DNA from: Rhizomucor pusillus | Taxonomy: Eukaryota; Mucoromycota; Mucoromycetes; Mucorales; Lichtheimiaceae | Length of the DNA stretch: 13,751 nucleotides | Reading direction: 5' to 3' | Assembly: GCA_900175165.2 (NCBI GenBank) | Contig: FWWN02000172.1 | Span: forward strand, 1-13,751 | Shown here: positions 8,169 to 13,751 of the stretch, one piece after another | How positions within the stretch are numbered: position 1 is the first letter of the stretch | How the letters are laid out: every line of letters starts with the position of its first letter | Program-made: the position numbers and the translations under genes | The notes under the pieces: generated by a model | Told to the model about the DNA's origin: nothing | The model's database searches: none | What the model saw: the letters and a program-made list of their open reading frames with translations, nothing else

Positions 8169-8636
8169 AGTTGACAGGTCTTTCTGAACAAAAGAGAAAG
8201 GCGTGTTAGGGAACGGAGTAACAATTGGTCCGTCATGCCCTGGATGTAGTCCAATAGTAAGTGTTCTGTACTGAATAAAAACGACATGGATGTTTCGTAT
8301 TTGGGTGTAAGTATCGTGGCAACAGCAGCAAATAATTCATCGCGTTTGTCGTGATATGAACTATATACATGCTTTGCTCTGTGCTCCATCGATTTACCCA
8401 GTGAAGATCGCTCCCAGTTTACAGTATAGCCGCTTATACCATTCAAAGCGTCTACCAGCTTTGGATAAGATGTGATAAATCTTTCCCTACTTTACAAAGC
8501 GCAATTTGCCTTTACTATTACTGCAATGCAAACTTGCTGTTGTCGTGTACAACGAGAAACATTCGTTGACACCGCAACATCTCGCTTTATCAGTGATTTG
8601 CACTCAGCCGGAGTTGTACCAACTATCTTTTTGTCA
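8169..8636. other. Divergent FHIT/HIS6 intergenic region with an unexplained minus open frame
   Basis: This 468-bp region should hold both promoters. On the minus strand a frame stays open from about 8477 down past 8169 (contains GYTVNWERSSLGKSMEHRAK) and then overlaps FHIT exon 1 in another frame. The sequence CCTAACACG followed by a pyrimidine tract and TTCAG (ending 8184) resembles a 3' splice site just before the FHIT ATG. I could not join this frame to FHIT with one obvious donor, so a 5' UTR intron is the simpler reading. Confidence 0.35.
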
Positions 8637-9854
8637 ATGACGCGATTCAACGGCTGCATCGATCTGCATAGCGGTAAAGTCAAGCAGATCGTGGGTGGCT
8701 CGCTCAGTGACAAGGCGCCCGAGGATCTAAAGACGAACTTTGTTGCGACGTACGTACGTTCTAAGAAGCACTGCATCGAACAACATGGTCTGACAGCGCT
8801 CGTATACACAACAGTGAATCACCTGCATACTATGCAAATCTATACAAGACGCACAAGGTCACACGCTGTCACGTAATCAAACTCGGGCCCAACAATGACA
8901 AGGCTGCTCGCGAAGCTCTCGCCGCTTGGCCGCTGGGTCTACAAATAGGAGGCGGTATCACCTTGGATAATGCGTTGCAGTGGCTGGAACACGGTGCATC
9001 CAAGGTATATATATAACAACAGAGCTTAAGTTGTTACTCAGGATGGGATCTAGATAACAACAACGTTGCATACTGTATAGGTGATAGTTACCAGCTTTTT
9101 GTTTCCAGATGCAAAGTTTTCTCTGGAACGATTGCAGGCATTGAGTCAACTGGTTGGCAAAGAAAAGCTGGTCGTAGATGTCAGGTAAGGTGCTGCTTGC
9201 ACTGATAGGAGAAATATCGTCTCTAATTGCTTTCTTTTTCAGCTGTCGAAAACGATCAGACAAATGGATTGTCGCCATGAACAAATGGCAGACTATGACT
9301 GACATGGAAGTAAACAAGGAAACTCTAGATATGCTATCAGAATATTGCAGGTTAGGATAGCAAGAGCGATGAAAAAAATTACCACATTGCTTACTGATTT
9401 ACACAGTGAGTTCCTAATACACGCAGCGGATGTTGAAGGCCTTTGCAATGGAATAGACCAGGAGCTTGTACAAAGTAAGATTGAATATTTACGCTAGTTC
9501 AATGGCTAGATTCACATAAATTTTCTCTCAATTTTTAGAGTTGGGCGAGTGGGTAAGGATTCCAACAACCTATGCAGGTGGAGGAAAATGTATGTACCAA
9601 AAGAGTAATGCAAATGACAACGTACTAACCTGTATTTTGCTAGCTTTGGAAGATTTAGCATTGGTGGATAAATTGTCAAACGGAAAAGTGGATTTGACAT
9701 TTGGCAGGTGAGCATACACTGAGAAGAGCTTGTCGTTCTAAAGCGGGCATTGACATTGATACTTGAAAATCGCAGTGCATTGGATATCTTTGGAGGCAAC
9801 GGTGTTTCATTCAAAGATTGTGTGTCCTGGAATGAAGAGCATCCTGAAGCATAG
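8637..9854 (+). CDS. HIS6: Phosphoribosylformimino-5-aminoimidazole carboxamide ribotide isomerase (HisA type)
   Basis: Eight exons (8637-8749, 8815-9004, 9081-9184, 9243-9350, 9407-9474, 9539-9589, 9644-9707, 9776-9854) encode 258 aa; yeast His6 is 261 aa. The enzyme converts ProFAR to PRFAR by an Amadori rearrangement, the fourth step of histidine synthesis, in the cytosol. It is a single (beta/alpha)8 barrel with two phosphate-binding sites. Visible landmarks are the first-strand motif [16 protein letters not shown] with Asp9, [18 protein letters not shown], the acceptor-side [13 protein letters not shown] with Asp180 (the two expected catalytic acids), [10 protein letters not shown], and a terminal [17 protein letters not shown] phosphate loop. 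All introns are GT-AG. Donor GTTAGG at 9351 is weak, but the exons either side of it match conserved sequence. Donor choice at 8749/8750 lies in a GTACGTACG repeat; only the first GT keeps the frame into [11 protein letters not shown]. No other his genes are nearby. Confidence 0.95.
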
Positions 9855-10579
9855 ACTTGTTCAATGTAATATTGAAATGCATTATCAGAAGGGCCCCGTT
9901 TCTTTGCTTGTCTCAAAAGTTCCATCGAAAATGTTTGTAAGAGATCCATCATGCTTAGGACAACGGAAAAATGAAGACAGCTTCTTGGTACCCCATCCTT
10001 TGTTGTTCAAGTACATATAATAAATAGGAGAGATCTTTGTATTTATCTCTTTGATTGCCCCCATTCGCAAGCACTTTAAATGACGAAATCCTCTCTGTCG
10101 TACCTTTTTCCCGCGTTTTTCCACCTTTTTTCTTCATCCTGTCTATTCATGCGTAGAACGGTGTCAACCTCCTTAATGGGCAACGCGTTTAGTCTGTCCA
10201 ACACTGACGACTATCTGTCTGTCCGAAGCAAACTCCAAAGAGTTTCAGTGTGCAGTGCTACCCAAGAAGTCAAAGCAGGTTTCTATGCATGATAAAACAT
10301 AACAGAATGGTTTTCCAAGTTACGGCGAATGCCAACAAATTTGTGCATTCGGTCTAGTGGTCAACAAAGGGGATGGCTTCGATGCAGTTGCAATGCAATC
10401 GGCCGAGAGCTATTTGGTTCGTGGCAATATAGCCAAGATGATTCATGAGAAAAAAAGGCAATGCCAGTTGCAAATGTATCAGTAGCGATTTGGGCACATG
10501 TTTGTGAAAAGGCGATGCAACGGAACAAGACGAACTTCTAATCTAACAGTTTTCGTTCGATCTTTCTACACCTTCCCAG
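9855..10579. other. HIS6 3' region and unassigned sequence
   Basis: An AATAAA (10019-10024) lies about 165 nt after the HIS6 stop. Beyond it are short plus frames with protein-like composition: one from ATG 10149 (MRRTVSTSLMGNAFSLSNTD), and one at about 10321-10485 (CAFGLVVNKGDGFDAVAM and LVRGNIAKMIHEKK), broken near a run of A residues at 10448-10456. I recognise no family. It may be a decayed gene or chance. Confidence 0.3.
10019..10024 (+). terminator. Candidate polyadenylation signal of HIS6
   Basis: AATAAA in AT-rich sequence about 165 nt past the HIS6 stop. This is a plausible but not unique position. Confidence 0.35.
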
Positions 10580-10945
10580 GAAGCTCGCTGTAGGCTTACT
10601 CGACTTTGCAAGACCTGCCACAAATGGGGAAAAAGCTACTCCCGATGTAATGCAACGCTCACCGCGTGCTTGACGGCGTGGCATGCCGTATTCAACCCAC
10701 CGTCTGTTGTCCGCGTTTTCGTATTGCTCTTTTCAAACAGCATTCTGTGCTTTGAAGCGTTGAATCTGGCTGTACACTTTTTCCAAAAATTAATGTCGCT
10801 GCAATTTGCCGATATGCAAGTTTTAAAATGCATAGATGCAGAAAGCTTGCTCGACTGGGCGGATGAAATCCCAGAAATCCTGGCCTGGCGAAACGCAGAC
10901 CTGGTTGATATCAACCGTAAAGCAGTTCAAAACTCTGCGCAATAG
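10580..10945 (+). CDS. Possible unidentified terminal exon or gene relic
   Basis: A 121-codon open frame begins immediately after a convincing 3' splice-like signal (CTAAC at 10543-10547, pyrimidine-rich tract, CCCAG ending 10579) and ends at TAG 10943-10945. It contains a Cys-rich start (CRLTRLCKTCHKWGKSYSRC), a hydrophobic middle and an acidic stretch (CIDAESLLDWADEIPEIL). After the stop the same frame remains open for about 35 codons, so the stop might be a nonsense mutation. No start, donor or upstream exon could be fixed, and I do not recognise a family. The minus strand also has an open frame across 10636-10914. Confidence 0.2.
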   Translation, partial: EARCRLTRLCKTCHKWGKSYSRCNATLTACLTAWHAVFNPPSVVRVFVLLFSNSILCFEALNLAVHFFQKLMSLQFADMQVLKCIDAESLLDWADEIPEILAWRNADLVDINRKAVQNSAQ

Positions 10946-11669
10946 AAACCTGGGTATCCGCCTCCAAGCGTCGCCGTGGATCAAGATACTGGCCATCTGT
11001 CTCCAACTGCTCACTCGTATGAAAATTTGAGCATTTTGTGTGTGCCAATTTTTATAGACTCTTCACATTTTAGTTTGTGGCAACCCACTTCTTATATTTT
11101 GTTCAACATCGCACACAAAACAGAGTAGTACGAAACCTTGCTTTAAGTAAACCCTTAACCTCTCTATTACATCTTCACAATAAAATAGCTCAAATTCTAC
11201 CATCCACGCTCAGCTGCTGCGAAGTACCCACAACCGCAGAAGCATTTTGGATGACTGTAAAAGCCGAATATCTTAGAGTTCGTCATTATTCCGTCTTCTG
11301 TATCTGTGAAATGAAATTTACTTGTCTTCAAAGGACTGTCATATCATATCGTACATAAGAACACATTCGCATCACATGCATCAAATAGGCAGCATCGGAT
11401 AACATATAGGGAAGCTAACAAGATGAAGGATCCTGCAATACGCGAAGCATAGTAGCTTATTCGGTGGACCTAATTTCGGTCGACCGACCCATCTTCATTA
11501 GGCTCATTCAAGCGGCAAATGCACTTTTTGTGGTCGGCGCCATTGTTCAAAAATGGAATGGTGCTGCCACGAAACTGCCTCTGTGATCGACTAGAGCTAA
11601 ATCAGTAGTTTGGGTCATGCCGTTTCAGCCTACACACTCTTTCTTTCTTCCTTCCCTCAGTTTAGACCA
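10946..11669. other. Unassigned sequence and promoter region of the J-domain gene
   Basis: No supportable gene was seen. A plus open frame at 11077-11358 has no recognisable features. A perfect 12-bp palindrome lies at 11476-11487. A T/C-rich run ending in CCCTCAG (about 11637-11660) sits ten bases before the J-domain ATG and could be a core promoter element or a 5' UTR acceptor site. Confidence 0.35.
11476..11487. promoter_or_regulatory. Perfect 12-bp palindrome TCGGTCGACCGA
   Basis: A self-complementary dodecamer about 180 bp upstream of the J-domain start. Zinc-cluster regulators often bind CGG/CCG palindromes, and this site carries CGG and CCG halves separated by four bases. A CCTAAT/ATTAGG pair (11469-11474, 11497-11502) flanks it asymmetrically. 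Function is unproven. Confidence 0.2.
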
Positions 11670-12523
11670 ATGTCGAACTTGCCTGATTACTATGAGATTC
11701 TCGAAGTAACCGAATCGGCCACCCAGACCGAGATTCGTGAAGGTTGGTTGTTAGCGCAAAAGCAGAACAGCAAGCTTCATCGTGTTAACTTGCCTTCACA
11801 TAGCATACAAGAAGCAAGCGCTTCTGCATCACCCCGATCGTCTCGGGGAGGATGCTTCTCGCGAAGAACGCGATAAGGCGACCAAGCATTTCCAATTAGT
11901 TGCTGACGCCTATTATATTTTGAGCGACTCGACACGTCGACAGCAGTACGATCAAGCTAGACGGCGACAGCAGCGCGCTACTCCCATGTCCGAGGCAATG
12001 CCTCGATCATCTACCACTGAAGCAAACCATATCTTTGGAAATGTATTTGACGAGCTGTTGCGGCCAGAAGGTATTGGGATCGTGTTGTTTTGTGCATAAC
12101 ATTTTCTTGGCAAAGCTGCATCTGACAAGAAATTTATCCAGTTGAACATCCATCGCATTTGTGGCGTATTCTAGGTGCAGGTGCTGGTGCCGTCATTGGA
12201 TTTATAATTGCTAACGTCGGTGGCGCTGCCGTTGTATGTATCCATCCGCCTGCCTTTACATTGAATTGCTGAAATCCAAGGCATTAAATACTACTCTTCT
12301 AGGGTGCATTTGCAGGCAAGACTTTGGGACAGATCAGAGACAACAAGGGCAAGTTATATGTGCACGTAACATTGATTAGTATTTTGCACTCATGCTTGAA
12401 TAATGTACAGGTGTATCTGTCTACACTGCTTTTCAAAGACTCAGTATCAACGAACGACGTGATATCCTGACGACTCTGCTGACTCGATTCCTGACTCAGG
12501 GTGCAGCTGGCATCATGAAATAG
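11670..12523 (+). CDS. Small J-domain (DnaJ/Hsp40) protein with Gly-rich hydrophobic segment
   Basis: Five exons (11670-11742, 11804-12070, 12142-12233, 12303-12348, 12411-12523) encode 196 aa. The J domain occupies about 6-75: DYYEILEVTESATQTEIREA, the Hsp70-activating HPD at 34-36, then HFQLVADAYYILSDSTRRQ. There is no zinc-finger or C-terminal substrate domain of class A/B Hsp40s, so it is a class C J-protein. After a linker (IFGNVFDELLRPE) a Gly/Ala-rich hydrophobic stretch (125-149, GAGAGAVIGFIIANVGGAAV) looks like a glycine-zipper or membrane insertion. The end (RDNKGVSVYTAFQRL...) matches what I recall of fungal J-proteins of this layout. The likely role is recruiting Hsp70 at a membrane; the organelle cannot be read from the sequence. 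The fourth intron (12349-12410) is GC-AG. The stop is 55 bp from that of the convergent cytidine deaminase gene. Confidence 0.88.
12349..12410 (+). other. GC-AG intron in the J-domain gene
   Basis: The donor is G|GCAAGT and the acceptor TGTACAG|GT. Using GC gives DNKG-VSVYTAF and a 36-residue conserved-looking tail. The overlapping GT (GCAA|GTTATA) would shift frame and end after about 16 residues. GCAAGT is the usual consensus of minor GC-AG donors spliced by the U2 machinery. Confidence 0.82.
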
Positions 12524-12578
12524 TTTCATCATCACGTTACATGTGTATATCTATATTACCATCATTTATTGTTCCTTG

Positions 12579-13310
12579 TTACAAGATGTATTTTTTGCCC
12601 TGCTCCAGTCCAAAAGAGTAAGGCAGTAATTGGCCCATTGTCAAATCCAGCGATTGGCCATCCTTGGTAAGCAAATACACCGGCGTTGATGTCTCCAAGA
12701 ATTCAGAAAGGAATTGTCTTTTTTATCGTTTGATACTTGGCATAAGCACGTACATTATTGAAATCATCCTTCTTCTGTGATTTACCTGCAAATACCACAC
12801 GGTGAAATATGATCATCTTGGTCTGTCGATACTGCTAGCGCAACAAAGTCTTTGCGACCTTCACTCTAGCAATTTGTCGTTCAATACTATGCAGGCCTAC
12901 GCAGTTTACATATTTCTTACTATGGCTTTAACGCAGGCCGTGCGCTCCGCGCATATCGCGCCACCTTCAATTGCAAAGAAGTGTTAGCAGACAGACTGGC
13001 GTAAACTTGTTCAACCGAGAAACGCTGAGTCCTACCGTACGAAGCATTCTCAACATTGCAACCTGAATGTACAGAGAGTTAGCAGCTCGGACAGTTTGGA
13101 ATGGGACAGAGTACTTGCCCTGAAAGATGGTGCCATCACTCATTAGCAAGGCGGCACCAACACGAAACTTGGAGTAGGGCGAATACGACGTTTCTCGAGC
13201 TAGAAGCACCAAAGTTGTAACAGCAGAGCGGTACACTGCAAGTATTGTCTTATCTTACCTGTCAGAGCTTTCTCGAAAAGTTTTTGCTTGGTTTCTTCAG
13301 CAATGGCCAT
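12579..13310 (-). CDS. CDD1: Cytidine deaminase (zinc-dependent, homotetrameric type)
   Basis: Six exons on the minus strand: 13310-13259, 13199-13119, 13062-13036, 12964-12921, 12865-12786 and 12717-12579. They encode 140 aa (human CDA 146, yeast Cdd1 142). The enzyme deaminates cytidine and deoxycytidine to uridine and deoxyuridine in pyrimidine salvage. Visible motifs are SPYSKFRVGAAL, the nucleoside-binding GCNVENASYG (45-54), the active site CAERTA with zinc ligand Cys58 and proton-shuttle Glu60, and PCGICRQ with zinc ligands Cys91 and Cys94. The tail is LLPYSFG. Exon 3 is only 27 nt. The second intron (13118-13063) is GC-AG with donor GCAAGT; the other four introns are GT-AG. Start: the ATG at 13310 gives MAIAEETKQKL, the normal family length. 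The gene lies convergent with the J-domain gene and downstream, in tandem, of the gene at the right edge. Confidence 0.94.
13063..13118 (-). other. GC-AG intron in the cytidine deaminase gene
   Basis: On the minus strand the exon ends CAG G and the intron begins GCAAGTACT and ends ACATTCAG. Splicing yields GG+T TGC AAT, the invariant Gly-Cys-Asn-Val-Glu-Asn motif. No GT donor near the junction preserves this frame. Confidence 0.87.
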
Positions 13311-13576
13311 TATTTTGATGTCAAAAGAAGAACAAATGCGAATATACGCGTGTGTGTGAGAAAAGATCAGAGAAAGCCCTAATCCTCGGTCTTCGAATCT
13401 AGATAACCTTTTGCATGAGCTACTTTGCGTTGCACAAACGCCAGATTGGGACCTGCTGCACACGCTGATCAGATCCCATTAAGACAAGGCACCTCCACAC
13501 CGTAAAGAAATGGAACAGTCATGATATTGATCCAAAGAAAAAAAAAACGAAATCTTTTTTTGTGTATGTAATCATC
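13311..13576. other. Cytidine deaminase upstream region
   Basis: A 266-bp stretch between the deaminase start and the stop of the next minus-strand gene. It should hold the deaminase promoter. A minus open frame runs through it into deaminase exon 1, without a convincing reason to move the start. A poly-A/T stretch lies near 13538-13560. Confidence 0.35.
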
Positions 13577-13751
13577 TTAGACTTCATTGGCCTTGCTGAA
13601 AAGCTCTGCATTTTTGGGTAACCAAGTGCCGGATGTGCCGTTTGGTAAGGGAATCCAGGATTTCATTGAACATTCGACGTACTACTAAATGATACTCAAC
13701 GGAAATTGATACGGGCACCCCACTCCACTGTTAACCTTGATGTGCACATCC
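13577..13751 (-). CDS. Last exon of an unidentified minus-strand gene, cut by the window edge
   Basis: From an acceptor-like ATTTAGTAG (ending at 13682) a 34-codon frame runs from 13681 to the stop TAA at 13579-13577. It reads YVECSMKSWIPLP, then GTSGTWLPKNAELFSKANEV. The Trp-Pro-rich composition looks like a genuine protein C-terminus. A donor candidate (AAG|GTTAAC, about 13735) would leave a few residues of the preceding exon inside the window. I do not recognise the family, and the part shown is too short for a functional call. Confidence 0.4.

Noticed and set aside
8168..8446. NitFhit-type fusion (nitrilase domain upstream of FHIT)
   Set aside because: The upstream frame has no nitrilase motifs and the simplest donor (GTACAG at 8271) joins out of frame with FHIT.
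8492..8809. Minus open frame of 105 codons over HIS6 exon 1
   Set aside because: Antisense shadow of HIS6 exon 1 plus promoter; a stop and no usable splice site separate it from the frame upstream of FHIT.
9512..9952. Long minus open frame (146 codons) across the 3' half of HIS6
   Set aside because: It is antisense to conserved HIS6 exons and their introns, whose coding is certain; no family match.
12349..12410. Canonical GT donor inside GCAAGTTATA for the J-domain gene
   Set aside because: It shifts the frame to a stop within about 16 residues and loses the conserved tail.
1..13751. tRNA genes, rRNA, CRISPR arrays, riboswitches, bacterial-style operons
   Set aside because: No B-box-like GGTTCGANTCC, no regularly spaced direct repeats and no rRNA-like sequence were seen; the genome is eukaryotic with spliceosomal introns.

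Overview
The window looks like nuclear DNA of an early-diverging fungus, most likely Mucoromycota/Mucorales. Genes are interrupted by many short introns (about 54-78 nt) with GTAAGT-like donors, CTAAC/CTGAT-like branch points and TTGCAG/TGTAG acceptors. The gene set (isovaleryl-CoA dehydrogenase, fungal HIS6, small zinc cytidine deaminase) is fungal, and the left edge carries the N-terminal part of a transposase type I associate with Mucorales. No database search was possible, so the placement is an inference. I assembled all spliced models by eye from open frames, splice motifs and recalled family sequences.

Layout. 1-493 (minus): frameshifted 5' part of a Tc1/mariner-like transposase. 1005-1905 (plus): a decayed, unidentified coiled-coil gene that still keeps a recognisable intron. 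1906-2947: mostly unassigned, with one unexplained minus open frame. 2948-4631 (plus): mitochondrial isovaleryl-CoA dehydrogenase, 8 exons. 5007-6066 (plus): bZIP transcription factor with a polyQ tract. 6395-7325 (plus): Dpy-30/Sdc1-like COMPASS subunit with a long Pro/Gln-rich N-terminus. 7393-8168 (minus): FHIT-type histidine-triad hydrolase containing a 5-nt microexon. 8637-9854 (plus): HIS6 (HisA-type isomerase), 8 exons. 9855-11669: about 1.8 kb without a secure gene. 11670-12523 (plus): small J-domain protein with a Gly-rich membrane-like segment and a GC-AG intron. 12579-13310 (minus): cytidine deaminase, 6 exons, with a second GC-AG intron. 13577-13751 (minus): last exon of an unidentified gene running off the right edge.

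The arrangement is compact. Two convergent pairs (Dpy-30/FHIT and J-protein/cytidine deaminase) are separated by only 67 and 55 bp, and FHIT and HIS6 diverge from a shared 468-bp region. The metabolic genes act independently (leucine catabolism, histidine synthesis, pyrimidine salvage, dinucleoside polyphosphate turnover); I see no cluster logic. I did not find a convincing new multi-gene system. The most notable content is gene architecture: the FHIT microexon, two GC-AG introns confirmed by protein conservation, and the unusually extended Dpy-30 protein.
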